DNA of 64,000 nucleotides, from positions 1 to 64,000 of the forward strand of contig JACOUB010000006.1 of NCBI GenBank assembly GCA_016178015.1, written 5' to 3'. The notes beneath the pieces were generated by a model. The model did not search any database. It was not told the DNA's origin and saw nothing but the letters and a program-made list of their open reading frames with translations. Both the position numbers and the translations under genes were made by a program. Below are positions 23,834 through 33,202 of this stretch, piece by piece. Each line of letters opens with the position of its first letter. Within the stretch, counting starts at the first letter, position 1. This DNA is from Methylocystis sp. GTDB taxonomy: Bacteria; Pseudomonadota; Alphaproteobacteria; Rhizobiales; Beijerinckiaceae.

Positions 23834-24896
23834 GCGTCTCCTGTTCATAACCGCTGTCCTTGCGCTTTGCACGCACACGATGGCGTTCGCGGATGGGTTT
23901 GCCGGGCTCGGCGGCGACGCCCGCGGCTTTGCCGAGGTCGCGCCGGAAAAGCGCCTCGTGTTTCCCGAGGATTTCGGCGCCCATCCCAGCTTTCGCATCG
24001 AGTGGTGGTATCTGACGGCCAATCTCAAGGATGCCTCGGGAGTCTCATACGGCGTGCAGTGGACGCTCTTCAGACAGGCGAGGGAGCCGGGGCCCGAGCG
24101 CAAGGGCTGGACGAACCAGAACGTTTGGATGGGGCACGCCGCTGTGACGAGCGCCAACGAACATCTCTTCTCGGAGACGCTCGCGCGCGGCGGCGTCGGG
24201 CAGGCCGGTGTGAGTGCCGAGCCGTTTCGGGCGTGGATCGACGACTGGCGTTTCGCCGCCCTCGACGACTCGCCCAGCGCGGGACTGTCACGACTGAGGG
24301 TCTCGGCCAATGGTTCGAACTTCCGCTACACGCTCGACCTCACGACCGACAAGCCGCTTGTCCTGCATGGGAAGGACGGCTTCAGCCGCAAGTCGGACCG
24401 TGGACAGGCCTCCTATTACTACAGCCAACCCTTCTTCACGGCGGAAGGTGTCCTCGTCATTGGCGGCCGGGAGGTAAAGGTCTCGGGGCAGGCATGGATG
24501 GACCGAGAGTGGAGCAGTCAGCCGCTGGCGCCCGACCAGAAGGGGTGGGACTGGTTCTCGCTTCACCTTTCGAGCGGCGAGAAAGTGATGCTCTTTCGGC
24601 TGAGGAGCGAGACGGCCCGCGGTTTTTGCGCCGGGACCTGGATCGCCGCCGACGGAGCGCCGCAGCCGCTCGAGGGCAACGACATCGCGCTCACGACGCT
24701 CTCAGAAACCAACCTGGCCGGCCGAACGCTTCCGACAACCTGGAAGGTGCAAGTAAAAAGCCGTGGTCTCGAGATCGAGACGGCGCCGCTCAACGCCAAC
24801 AGCTGGATGGCGACGCGCTTCCCGTACTGGGAAGGCCCCGTCAGCTTCAGTGGATCTCATCAGGGCGAAGGCTACCTGGAGATGACGGGATACTGA
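23823..24896 (+). CDS. Secreted CrtC/AttH-like lipocalin-domain protein
   Basis: The 357-aa product has a signal peptide (about residues 1-23, ending MAFA) and the CrtC/AttH hallmarks: FRIEWWYLTANLKD (about 58-71), SYYYSQPFFTAEGVL, GQAWMDREWSSQPL and a C-terminal YWEGPVSFSG. Related proteins include carotenoid hydratase CrtC and AttH of AttEFGH transporters, so the ATPase, permease and this protein together resemble one Att-type export operon. Its start lies inside the permease gene. The ligand or reaction is not known. It would act in the periplasm. Confidence 0.82.
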   Translation: MSARRLLFITAVLALCTHTMAFADGFAGLGGDARGFAEVAPEKRLVFPEDFGAHPSFRIEWWYLTANLKDASGVSYGVQWTLFRQAREPGPERKGWTNQNVWMGHAAVTSANEHLFSETLARGGVGQAGVSAEPFRAWIDDWRFAALDDSPSAGLSRLRVSANGSNFRYTLDLTTDKPLVLHGKDGFSRKSDRGQASYYYSQPFFTAEGVLVIGGREVKVSGQAWMDREWSSQPLAPDQKGWDWFSLHLSSGEKVMLFRLRSETARGFCAGTWIAADGAPQPLEGNDIALTTLSETNLAGRTLPTTWKVQVKSRGLEIETAPLNANSWMATRFPYWEGPVSFSGSHQGEGYLEMTGY

Positions 24897-25064
24897 TGCG
24901 TAAAACTCTGGGCATCGACTTGCGGATGCGATCGGCGGCCGGCCGGCCGTCGACGCCGCGCGTGATCGAATAAAAATATGCGCCAGCTTTGCCGAACTGC
25001 GCCTGTAGGAAAGAGAGAGTCTGCGCTCGAAGGTCGCATGACTCGAGCAGATAGAGAGCCGCGC

Positions 25065-26738
25065 ATGAGATTGCTGCTGTCTTGCGTCCTCTGGTTATAC
25101 GCCTTCGACGCCGCGGCCGAAACGGCGGTGACGGCTCAGCATGGCATGGTCGTTACCGAACATCGGCTCGCCAGCGATGTCGGCGTCGCCATATTGAAAG
25201 CCGGCGGCAACGCCGTCGATGCAGCGGTCGCAGTCGGTTATGCTCTCGCTGTCGTTCATCCCTGTTGTGGCAATCTCGGCGGGGGAGGATTTTTTCTTCT
25301 CCATCAAGCGGGCGGCGGAGAGCGTTTCATCAACTTTCGCGAGACCGCGCCCGCTGCGGCTCATGCAAAAATGTTTCTCGACGCAAAGGGCGAGATTCTC
25401 GAGAACGCGAGTCGGATCGGTTACAGGGCTGTGGGGGTTCCTGGGACAGTGCTGGGGCTCGAGACCGCGCACAAGAAATACGGGCGGCTGTCACGCGCCG
25501 ACGTGATCGCGCCTGCGATCAGACTTGCGGCGGAAGGCTTTGTCCTCGACGAGGCGGATGTGCGGCCGCTCAAAGCCGCGTCAAAACTTATGGACAGTCC
25601 TGCCGCGGCACGAATCTTCCTGCGTGAAAATGGCGCGCCTCTCCAATCCGGCGACCGTCTCATTCAGAGAGATCTCGCGCGCCTCCTGGCGGAAATCGCC
25701 AGAGACGGGCCGAGCGCTTTTTATGAGGGACGCATTCCGCGCGCCGTCGAGCAAGCGGCCAAAGCCGAGAACGGCGCGATCACGGCGGAAGATTTCGCTC
25801 GTTACCATGTCGAAGAGAGCGAGCCGGTGCATTGCGTCTATCGCGGCTACGATATCTACTCGGCGGCGCCGCCGAGTTCGGGCGGCGTGGCGTTATGCGA
25901 GATTCTCAACATTCTCGAAGGCTATGACCTCAAGAGCCTTGGTTTCCACACGCCGCAGGCGCTGCATATCATTATCGAGGCGGAGCGACATGCCTTCATG
26001 GATCGCAACAGCTATCTCGGCGATCCCGCCTTTGTGCGCAATCCGATCGCCAGGCTCACGTCGAAGGCCTATGCCGCCGAAATCCGGAAAAAGATTTTGC
26101 CGGATCGAGCGACGCCCTCGATCGAGGTCGAACCGGGCAATCCTCCGCACGAGACCCTCGAGACGACGCATTATTCCATCCTCGATGGCGAAGGCGCCGC
26201 CGTTTCCGTGACCTACACGATCAACGGCTATTTCGGCGCACAGGTCATGGCGCCAGATACGGGGTTCGTCCTGAACAACGAGATGGACGACTTTTCCTCG
26301 CGGCCTGGTTCCCCCAATGCATGGGGACTGGTCCAAGGGGACGCCAATGCGATAGCTCCTGGCAAGCGTCCGCTTTCGTCCATGACGCCCACGATCGTGA
26401 CGAAGGATGGCAGGGTCGTTCTCGTTCTCGGGAGCCCGAATGGTCCACGCATCATTTCCGTGACGCTTCAGACGGCGCTGAATGTCATAGATTATGGCCT
26501 GCCGCTGCAGGACGCCGTCGAGGCGCCGCGCATTCACCACCAGTGGCTGCCGGATGTCGTGTTGGCCGAGCCCGGCGCACTTTCTCCGCAGGCGCAGCGG
26601 CAACTCGAGGCTCTGGGTCATATTTTCAAGGAGCTCAAAAGTTTTGGGGCTTCTGAGGCGATCGGCGTAAGCGGCGACGGCGTGATTGCCGGCGCACATG
26701 ATCCGCGTTCTCCCGCCGGCGCGGCGCGCGGCTATTGA
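25065..26738 (+). CDS. ggt: Gamma-glutamyltransferase
   Basis: From the ATG at 25065 the 557-aa protein starts MRLLLSCVLWLYAFDAAAET, a signal peptide, followed by VTAQHGMVVTEHRLASDVG and GGNAVDAAVAVGYALAVVHP (about 40-70). The autoprocessing Thr nucleophile lies in LETTHYSILDGEG (near residue 367), and the small subunit has PNGPRIISV and NNEMDDFSS. GGT cleaves glutathione and transfers the gamma-glutamyl group in the periplasm. It follows the Att-like operon by 168 bp. A start at 25038 adds nine residues. In this cargo setting it may serve sulfur or thiol metabolism; that link is inference. Confidence 0.92.
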   Translation: MRLLLSCVLWLYAFDAAAETAVTAQHGMVVTEHRLASDVGVAILKAGGNAVDAAVAVGYALAVVHPCCGNLGGGGFFLLHQAGGGERFINFRETAPAAAHAKMFLDAKGEILENASRIGYRAVGVPGTVLGLETAHKKYGRLSRADVIAPAIRLAAEGFVLDEADVRPLKAASKLMDSPAAARIFLRENGAPLQSGDRLIQRDLARLLAEIARDGPSAFYEGRIPRAVEQAAKAENGAITAEDFARYHVEESEPVHCVYRGYDIYSAAPPSSGGVALCEILNILEGYDLKSLGFHTPQALHIIIEAERHAFMDRNSYLGDPAFVRNPIARLTSKAYAAEIRKKILPDRATPSIEVEPGNPPHETLETTHYSILDGEGAAVSVTYTINGYFGAQVMAPDTGFVLNNEMDDFSSRPGSPNAWGLVQGDANAIAPGKRPLSSMTPTIVTKDGRVVLVLGSPNGPRIISVTLQTALNVIDYGLPLQDAVEAPRIHHQWLPDVVLAEPGALSPQAQRQLEALGHIFKELKSFGASEAIGVSGDGVIAGAHDPRSPAGAARGY

Positions 26739-26841
26739 GACGATCCCATGCGCCCACACGATCCGTCAAGGCAAGGATAGCCGTCGATCCGAACACCACG
26801 AACTGCGAGTCCGCTCTCATGAATCTCAGCGCGGCGCTCGA

Positions 26842-27705
26842 TCAGGAATTGCGCACGGTCAACGTGCCGTCGCGATAGTCGGCCAGAGCCTGCTCGATCT
26901 CTTCGCGCGTGTTCATCACGAAAGGGCCGTGTTGCACGATCGGTTCGCGCAGGGGCTTGCCGGCAAGCAGCAGGAAGTGGGCCTCTTGCGATCCGGCCCC
27001 CACGCGAACCACATCGCCGTCTGCGAGAAGCCCGGCGGCGCGATGGGGCAAGGATTGGCCCTCGTCGCCAACCGTCGCCTTGCCGTCGTAAACATAAAGG
27101 AACGCATGATGGCCAGTCGTGACGGGAGCCGCGAAGCTGGCGCGGGCCGGAAGGCGCACATCGAGATAAAGCGGCTCCGTGCTCAGGCCCTGGATCGGAC
27201 CGGATGTACAGCGCTCGCCCTGAACGAACGCACCCGCAATCACACGTACCTCGCCACCGTTTTCCAGCGACACGGTGGGTATCTCACGCGCGGGGATGTC
27301 GCGGTAAGCGGCGGGCTTCATCTTTTCCTTGGCTGGGAGGTTGATCCAGAGCTGGAAACCGCGCATGCGGCCTTCGGTCTGCTGCGGCATCTCAGAATGG
27401 ATGATGCCGCGCCCAGCGGTCATCCATTGCGCGTCGCCGGGACCAAGATCGCCGCGATGACCAATGCTGTCCTCATGGCGCATATGGCCGTCGAGCATAT
27501 AGGTGACGGTCTCAAAGCCGCGGTGCGGATGAGAGGGGAACCCGCGGATGTAATCGTCCGGATTGTCGGAGAAGAATTCATCCAGCATCAGGAAGGGATC
27601 ATGCCGCAGCGTCTGCGCGCTTCCAAGGCTGCGCCGCAGCTTGACGCCGGCGCCGTCGGAGGCGGCGATGGATGGAATGACGGTCTGGAGTTTGCGTGTG
27701 GTCAT
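26842..27705 (-). CDS. Pirin family protein
   Basis: The 287-aa protein, from the ATG at 27705, has the cupin fold of pirins. The metal ligands sit in SHPHRGFETVTYMLDG and MRHEDSIG (about 57-82) and GIIHSEMPQ (about 100-108); the LGPGDAQWMTAGRG block lies between. The C-terminal pirin_C domain ends with GKPLREPIVQHGPFVMNT. Bacterial pirins include quercetin dioxygenases and redox-sensing regulators; the role here is unknown. It follows doxX by 20 bp on the same strand and is convergent with ggt. DoxX-pirin pairs under a divergent LysR regulator are common. Confidence 0.9.
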   Translation of the reverse strand: MTTRKLQTVIPSIAASDGAGVKLRRSLGSAQTLRHDPFLMLDEFFSDNPDDYIRGFPSHPHRGFETVTYMLDGHMRHEDSIGHRGDLGPGDAQWMTAGRGIIHSEMPQQTEGRMRGFQLWINLPAKEKMKPAAYRDIPAREIPTVSLENGGEVRVIAGAFVQGERCTSGPIQGLSTEPLYLDVRLPARASFAAPVTTGHHAFLYVYDGKATVGDEGQSLPHRAAGLLADGDVVRVGAGSQEAHFLLLAGKPLREPIVQHGPFVMNTREEIEQALADYRDGTLTVRNS

Positions 27706-27725
27706 GGCGGTAATCCGGTCCTTTG

Positions 27726-28124
27726 TCAGGCGTTCGATTGTGCGGCGCGGCGGGCGTCCAAGCTCCATGCGCCGGCGCCGTTGGCGAACAGCAACAAGAA
27801 TCCGCCGGCAATCCCGATGTTCTTCAGAAACATGATCATCGTGATCTGATCTTGAAAATTGGCATGGAACAGGATGGCGGCAATCAGGCTGAAGCCTGCC
27901 AACGCCAGCGCGATGAGCCGCGTCTGCCAACCGACGACGATGACCAGCGCACCGGCCACTTCGAGCGCAATGACGAGGGGCAGCAATTGGCCGGGCACAC
28001 CGGCGGAATCCATGTAGGCCTGCGTCCCGGCGTACTGGCCGATTTTGCCGAGGCCGGACAGCAGAAAGATCGCCGCAAGGAAGCTGCGGCCAGTGAATTC
28101 AGCGAGTTTGTCGAGGGCGGTCAT
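27726..28124 (-). CDS. DoxX family membrane protein
   Basis: The start at 28124 follows an AGGAGA ribosome site; the 132-aa product begins MTALDKLAEFTGRSFLAAIF and has four membrane helices with the family's LSGLGKIGQYAGTQAYM and PLVIALEVAGALVIVVGWQT segments. DoxX proteins occur in redox and thiol-stress operons. It lies first in a doxX-pirin operon, divergent from the LysR gene with a 109-bp AT-rich gap that should contain the regulator's site. Confidence 0.88.
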   Translation of the reverse strand: MTALDKLAEFTGRSFLAAIFLLSGLGKIGQYAGTQAYMDSAGVPGQLLPLVIALEVAGALVIVVGWQTRLIALALAGFSLIAAILFHANFQDQITMIMFLKNIGIAGGFLLLFANGAGAWSLDARRAAQSNA

Positions 28125-28233
28125 CAGGATCTCCTGGTAGAGTGACGGGTGATCAGGCGACGCCATTTAACGATTGATAAGATCGATAAAAAATCAGAAT
28201 ATTTCGGCCATACCAATCGAATAAATAGATCAA

Positions 28234-29163
28234 ATGGCTACGCTCCCGAAAATCACGCTAGAGCAATGGCGGACGCTCGTGTCCGTGGTGGAAGCGGGCG
28301 GCTACGCGCAGGCCGCGGACCAGCTCCACAAGAGCCAGTCTACGCTGACCTATGCGGTGCAAAAGCTGGAACGCCTGCTGGACATCAAAGTGTTCGAAAT
28401 CCACGGCCGCAAGGCTGTGCTGACATCCGCTGGCCAGGTGCTCTACCGGCGTGGGAAGACGCTGATCCAGGAGGCTGTGCGCCTGGAGCGCGCGGCGGCC
28501 AGTCTGGCGGCCGGCTGGGAACCGGAACTGCGGCTGGCGGTGGACAGTATCTTTCCCACCTGGCTGCTGCTGGAGTGCTTCGCGCGCTTCGCCGATGAAC
28601 GCCCGGAAACGCGCATCGAACTGATCGAATCGGTACTCGGAGGCACGGATGAATCCTTGCTCGAGGGTCGTGTTGAGCTAGCCATTGGCTCGTCGGCGCC
28701 GCCGGGATTTGTCGGCGACCCGATCATGCACGTGCGCTTCATTGCCGCAGCCCATCCGGACCACCCGCTGCACCGACTCGGCCGGCCGCTCACGCTGGAA
28801 GATCTACGTCTGCATCGGCACCTGGTAATCCGCGACACGGGCCGGCAGCGCGCACGCCCGCCGGGCTGGCTCAATGAGCAACGCTGGACCGTGAGCCACA
28901 AGGCCACGTCCATCCGCGCCGCGTGCATGGGTCTTGGCTATGCGTGGTACGCCGAGGACATCATTCGCAGGGAACTCGACACCGGCGAACTCAAACCGCT
29001 GCCGCTCCGCGAAGGGGCGGAGCGCTGGGCCGCTCTTTATCTGATCTTTGCGGACCGCGACGCCGCCGGCCCCGCTGCGTTGCGGATCGCGGAAATCATC
29101 CGCGCCGGCATTGCGCAGCATTGTCCACAGGCAGGCGCGGCGGACGCCTCACCGGCCTCGTGA
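28234..29163 (+). CDS. LysR-family transcriptional regulator
   Basis: The 309-aa protein shows the LysR winged helix at the N-terminus (TLEQWRTLVSVVEAGGYAQA, then KSQSTLTYAVQKLERLLDIK, about 8-55) and a type-2 periplasmic-binding-like effector domain (ELRLAVDSIFPTWLLLECFA..., from about 95). It is divergent from doxX-pirin, and the 109-bp AT-rich gap holds several ATCGAT/ATTGAT-like motifs, the usual place for LysR control. The inducer is unknown; it might also affect mtoX, which starts 115 bp downstream on the same strand. Confidence 0.92.
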   Translation: MATLPKITLEQWRTLVSVVEAGGYAQAADQLHKSQSTLTYAVQKLERLLDIKVFEIHGRKAVLTSAGQVLYRRGKTLIQEAVRLERAAASLAAGWEPELRLAVDSIFPTWLLLECFARFADERPETRIELIESVLGGTDESLLEGRVELAIGSSAPPGFVGDPIMHVRFIAAAHPDHPLHRLGRPLTLEDLRLHRHLVIRDTGRQRARPPGWLNEQRWTVSHKATSIRAACMGLGYAWYAEDIIRRELDTGELKPLPLREGAERWAALYLIFADRDAAGPAALRIAEIIRAGIAQHCPQAGAADASPAS

Positions 29164-29278
29164 GCCGGTTGACGCGGCCGTGCGAACACATAACCTATCG
29201 ACAGGAGACGGGCGTCACCGAAATTTTGCTCGACATCACGACGCGATCTCACCAACGCTGAAGCATGGAGCGAATGAC

Positions 29279-30571
29279 ATGTCGTATTCGCGCAGAAAAG
29301 CTTTCTTCTTGACTGTTTTCGCCATGATCGCTCCGCTCGGCTTCGGCGGCGCGGCCTCGGCCGACGAGACGTGCCTTTCGCCTTACACCGCAGCGCTGAT
29401 CAAAGGCCAGGAGAGTTATCTTCACGTATGGTCGCTCGGCGAAAAAAGCCTGGGCGACGAGAGCGACAAGCTCGTCACCGTCGATGTCGACCCTTCCTCG
29501 GCCTCCTATGGGAAAGTCGTCGACAAACTGTCGGTCGGCGGACGCGGCGAGGCGCATCACATGGGCTTTACCGACGACCGCAAGTATCTTTGGGCCGGGG
29601 GCTTGGACGACAGCAGAATTTTTATCTTCGATGTCGGGAGCGACCCATCGAGACCCAAGCTCGTGCGGACCATTTCCGATTTCGCTCAGAAGACCGGCTT
29701 CGTCGGCCCGCACACCTTCTATGCTTTGCCCGGCCGCATGTTGATCGGCGCCTTGTCCAATTCGAAGACGCGTGACGGCGTCACCGGACTCGCCGTCTAC
29801 AACAATGACGGCGAATTCCTTTCGGCGCATCCGATTCCGCTCGCCGACGGAGGCGACGGCTATGGCTATGACGTCGCGATCAATCCGCAGAAGAATGCCC
29901 TTCTCACGTCGAGCTTCACCGGCTGGAACAATTACATGAGGGATTTCGGCCAGCTGGTCCAGGATGCGGAAGCGATGAAGCGCTTCGGCAATACGATGGT
30001 GCTGTGGAACCTGAAGGCGTTGCAGCCCGATACGATCTTCAACGTGCCTGGAGCGCCGCTCGAGATCCGCTGGTCGCTCAACGAAGGCGACGACTGGGCG
30101 ATCACGGCGACTGCTCTCACGTCTAAACTTTGGCTGATCAACCGCGATGCGCAGGGGCGATGGCAAGGAAAGGAGGTCGGCGTCATCGGCGATCCCGCCA
30201 AGACGCCGCTGCCGGTCGACATCTCGATTTCGGCCGACGCCAAGACCCTTTGGGTCAACACCTTCATGGACGGCAAGACCCGGCTCTTCGACATTTCCAA
30301 CCCCGAGAAGCCGGTGCAGGTTTACGAAAAGGTCACCGGGCGTCAGGTCAATATGATCTCTCAGAGCTGGGACGGGCGACGCGTCTACATCACCTCTTCG
30401 CTTCTTAGCAACTGGGACAAGAAGGGCGCCGACAACGAGCAGGTCTTGCGCGGCTATGAATGGGACGGCAAGGAACTCAAGCAGAAATTCGAAGTCGATT
30501 TCTTCAAGGAGCAGCTCGGCCGCCCCCATCATATGAAATTCTCCGCGCGCTCGTTTGCCGAACGCCGATGA
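29279..30571 (+). CDS. mtoX: Methanethiol oxidase / selenium-binding protein (SBP56 family)
   Basis: The 430-aa product has a signal peptide (about 1-28, ending ASADET) and the SBP56 beta-propeller signatures: DETCLSPYTAALIKGQESYL (about 29-48), RGEAHHMGFTDDRKYLWAGG, GFVGPHTFYALPGRML, GYGYDVAINPQKN and the closing FKEQLGRPHHMKFS. In Hyphomicrobium the periplasmic family member MtoX is a copper-dependent methanethiol oxidase that yields formaldehyde, hydrogen sulfide and hydrogen peroxide, and mtoX is accompanied by an SCO-type copper chaperone gene. The same pairing occurs here (next gene, 22 bp on), which supports the enzyme assignment. Confidence 0.85.
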   Translation: MSYSRRKAFFLTVFAMIAPLGFGGAASADETCLSPYTAALIKGQESYLHVWSLGEKSLGDESDKLVTVDVDPSSASYGKVVDKLSVGGRGEAHHMGFTDDRKYLWAGGLDDSRIFIFDVGSDPSRPKLVRTISDFAQKTGFVGPHTFYALPGRMLIGALSNSKTRDGVTGLAVYNNDGEFLSAHPIPLADGGDGYGYDVAINPQKNALLTSSFTGWNNYMRDFGQLVQDAEAMKRFGNTMVLWNLKALQPDTIFNVPGAPLEIRWSLNEGDDWAITATALTSKLWLINRDAQGRWQGKEVGVIGDPAKTPLPVDISISADAKTLWVNTFMDGKTRLFDISNPEKPVQVYEKVTGRQVNMISQSWDGRRVYITSSLLSNWDKKGADNEQVLRGYEWDGKELKQKFEVDFFKEQLGRPHHMKFSARSFAERR

Positions 30572-30593
30572 GCGGAGCCACGGTAGCGCTGCG

Positions 30594-31253
30594 ATGGTGT
30601 TTTTTCGATGCTTGCTCGCGACGGCCATATCCGTCGCAGCCCCTGTTTTCTCGTTCGCCGCAGAGGGCGGGCTGCCGCTGCCGGCTCCGGGAACGTATAC
30701 GCTGAACCGAATTCAGCGCGCGCCTTTCGCGATCGTCCGAGAAGGAACGGACGCGCCGCGCCCGCTCGCCGATTACACGACGGGAGCGGTGACGCTCATG
30801 ACCTTTTTCTACGGCCATTGCGCAAACCCACGAGGCTGCCCGCTCGCATGGCGGGTTTTCGAGTCGGTGCGTGTGCAGATCAGGAACGACGCCAGTCTGC
30901 AACGGCGCGTGCGGTTGGTTTTCTTCAGCTTCGACCCGGCGCATGACACGCCAAATATCTTGAGCGAATTCGCGCGCAGCTATCAATCCGACAACGCGAT
31001 TGCGCCTTGGCGCTTCATCACGGCCTGGCCTGAGTTCACGCTTGCGCCGATCCTACGCAGTTTCGGTCAGGACATCGCCGTGGAGCCCAATTCGGCGACC
31101 GAAGAGCCGACCGTGATCAACCATCTCCTCAAGGTGTTTCTGATCGATCGCGACGGCTGGATTCGGGAAATTTATACGTTCGCCTATCTCGATCCGCCGG
31201 TCTTGCTGAATGACATCCGGACGCTGTTGGAGGAAACAAACGCCGGAGAGTAA
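30594..31253 (+). CDS. SCO1/SenC-like copper chaperone
   Basis: From the ATG at 30594 the 219-aa protein starts with a signal sequence (MVFFRCLLATAISVAAPVFS) and has a thioredoxin-like fold: VTLMTFFYGHCANPRGCPLA (about 67-86), VFFSFDPAHDTP, and INHLLKVFLIDRDG with the likely third copper ligand His. The two cysteines are separated by five residues (CANPRGC), not three as in classic SCO. It follows mtoX by 22 bp and would load copper into it in the periplasm. A TTG start at 30555 is possible but would overlap mtoX. Confidence 0.82.
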   Translation: MVFFRCLLATAISVAAPVFSFAAEGGLPLPAPGTYTLNRIQRAPFAIVREGTDAPRPLADYTTGAVTLMTFFYGHCANPRGCPLAWRVFESVRVQIRNDASLQRRVRLVFFSFDPAHDTPNILSEFARSYQSDNAIAPWRFITAWPEFTLAPILRSFGQDIAVEPNSATEEPTVINHLLKVFLIDRDGWIREIYTFAYLDPPVLLNDIRTLLEETNAGE

Positions 31254-31853
31254 AGGCGGCAAGACAGGCGCAGGTCTTTGGCCTACCCGCTTGAACGGCT
31301 GCCTTGACGCAGCCTTTGGATGCCTCAGTGAACTGCAGCACGATCTGCGACGCACCGGCGCGCGCGTCGACGGCGCCGTGCGCCAGTCCGTCGTCGCCAA
31401 TGTGGGCCGCACCGACGAACCCCCTCCTGCGCGTTCACTTCGCTGCTCGCCTCGGTAGCCAAACTCACCGATCAAGTGCTCCTCAGCAATGCGCTCAACG
31501 AAGACGCCTGTCACGTTGCACGTGTGTAAATCGGCTCGGAGGTCTGACCTCCAATCGGCGTGGAGGGCACCAAAGAAAATGATCAATATCAATTGCCTAA
31601 CCGCTTGACCCCGCGCCGATAGGGGATCACATGGCGAGGCCTATTCACACCCATCATGTTGGCTGCCCCTCGAAAGACCGCTCCCGAAAACGGAATCACG
31701 AGCCAGCGCCGATATCAAGCCGACTTTTTCAACAAAATCGGTCAGACCCGCCGTTCCTTACTTGGAACACTCCCGCCCTTCACCTGTCTTTCCACGCGAG
31801 AGCCCGACGCCAGCTCGACGGTTGTTGCGTTGCCGCGCTGAAGCCTCTTCTTA
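31254..31853. other. 600-bp gap between cargo and trb operon
   Basis: No gene is supported. Frames in this stretch lack protein-like composition; a short reading around 31430-31527 (…SLLASVAKLTDQVLLSNALN…) looks like a possible gene fragment but no family is recognised. This is the right joint of the cargo insertion and must hold the trb promoter. Confidence 0.45.
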
Positions 31854-32876
31854 ATGAACCCCGATCCGGATCGTGTGCGAAGCGATCCCAAAGAAAACGG
31901 GGCGCAGATGGGGCAGCGACCAATTACTAGCGAAGCGCACGCGCGCGGCGCGCGCATGTTGCGCACGGCGCTTGGGCCGGCGATCGCCGAATGGCTCGAT
32001 GATCCTTCCGTCATCGAAGTGATGCTCAATCCCGACGGCCGACTGTGGATCGACCGTCTGAAGGAAGGCTTGCAAGACACGGGGTCTTCGCTATCGGCCG
32101 CCGATGGCGAGCGGATCGTGCGCCTCGTCGCTCATCATGTCGGCGCCGAGGTCCATGCTGGGAGTCCCCGCGTCTCGGCCGAATTGCCGGAGACGGGGGA
32201 GCGCTTCGAGGGATTGATTCCGCCGGTCGTCGCGGCGCCGGCCTTCGCCATTCGCAAACCCGCTGTCGCCGTCTTCACGCTCGACGATTACGCCGCCGCA
32301 GGCGTCATGACGCGGACGCAAGCCGATATCTTGCGCATCGCCGTAGCGGAACGCGCCAATATTCTCGTCGCCGGCGGCACGTCGAGCGGCAAAACCACGC
32401 TCGTCAACGCGCTCCTCGCCGAGGTCGCCAAGACCAACGAACGCGTGGTCCTGATCGAGGACACGCGCGAACTGCAATGCGCCGCGCCCAATCTCGTCGC
32501 CTTGCGCACCAAGGACGGCGTCGCGTCGCTATCGGACCTCGTGCGCTCATCGCTGCGTCTGCGTCCGGACCGCATTCCGATCGGCGAGGTGCGCGGGCCA
32601 GAAGCTCTCGATCTGTTGAAGGCCTGGGGCACCGGCCATCCGGGCGGCGTCGGCACCATCCACGCCGGCTCGGCGCTCGGCGCGCTACGCCGCCTCGAGC
32701 AGTTGATCCAGGAAGCCGTCGTCACCGTGCCGCGCGCGCTCATCGCCGAAACCATCGATATCGTCGCCGTCCTGTCAGGGCGCGGCGAGCAGCGTCAGCT
32801 CGCGGAACTCGCGCAAGTCCACGGCCTCGACGCCAACAACGATTACCTCCTCAACCTCATCGGAGTTTTGCCATGA
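31854..32876 (+). CDS. trbB: TrbB, conjugal transfer ATPase (VirB11-like)
   Basis: The product (340 aa from 31854; 322 aa from a second ATG at 31908) has [20 protein letters not shown] at its conserved beginning, Walker [29 protein letters not shown] (Asp box), [15 protein letters not shown] (Walker B) and [14 protein letters not shown] (His box). It powers pilus assembly and substrate passage in the type IV secretion channel. It overlaps trbC by ATGA and heads the trb operon. Neither start has a strong ribosome site. Confidence 0.95.
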   Translation: MNPDPDRVRSDPKENGAQMGQRPITSEAHARGARMLRTALGPAIAEWLDDPSVIEVMLNPDGRLWIDRLKEGLQDTGSSLSAADGERIVRLVAHHVGAEVHAGSPRVSAELPETGERFEGLIPPVVAAPAFAIRKPAVAVFTLDDYAAAGVMTRTQADILRIAVAERANILVAGGTSSGKTTLVNALLAEVAKTNERVVLIEDTRELQCAAPNLVALRTKDGVASLSDLVRSSLRLRPDRIPIGEVRGPEALDLLKAWGTGHPGGVGTIHAGSALGALRRLEQLIQEAVVTVPRALIAETIDIVAVLSGRGEQRQLAELAQVHGLDANNDYLLNLIGVLP

Positions 32877-33202
32877 GCCTTCGGTTCTTTCTTCCGCGCC
32901 ACGCTTCCTTGCGCGCGCTTTCTAGCCTCGCGGTCGCGATGGCGAGCGCGCCGGCGTTCGCCGCCGGCTCGAGCATGCCTTGGGAACAGCCGCTGCAGCA
33001 GATTCTGCAATCGATCGAGGGGCCGGTCGCCAAGATCATCGCGGTGATCATCATCATCGTCACGGGACTGTCGCTCGCTTTCGGCGACACGTCGGGCGGC
33101 TTCCGCCGCCTGATCCAGATCGTCTTCGGTCTCTCCATCGCCTTCGCCGCCTCGAGCTTCTTTTTGTCCTTCTTCTCCTTCGGCGGCGGAGCGCTGGTCT
33201 GA
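32873..33202 (+). CDS. trbC: TrbC pilin (VirB2-like)
   Basis: The 109-aa prepilin has a signal peptide ending APAFA (about residue 30), then the mature region SSMPWEQPLQQILQSIEGPV and two membrane helices (KIIAVIIIIVTGLSLAFG and a second near 78-100). It is the substrate of TraF, encoded at 12544. It overlaps trbB by 4 bp and trbD by 1 bp. Confidence 0.93.
   Translation: MSLRFFLPRHASLRALSSLAVAMASAPAFAAGSSMPWEQPLQQILQSIEGPVAKIIAVIIIIVTGLSLAFGDTSGGFRRLIQIVFGLSIAFAASSFFLSFFSFGGGALV

Noticed and set aside
27723-28145. Plus-strand frame opposite doxX
   Set aside because: DoxX helices are clear on the minus strand and the plus-strand product is highly charged and unconserved.
31053-31592. Minus-strand frame (179 codons) across the SCO-like gene end and the gap
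   Set aside because: Half of it is antisense to the SCO-like gene, and the rest has no protein-like features.
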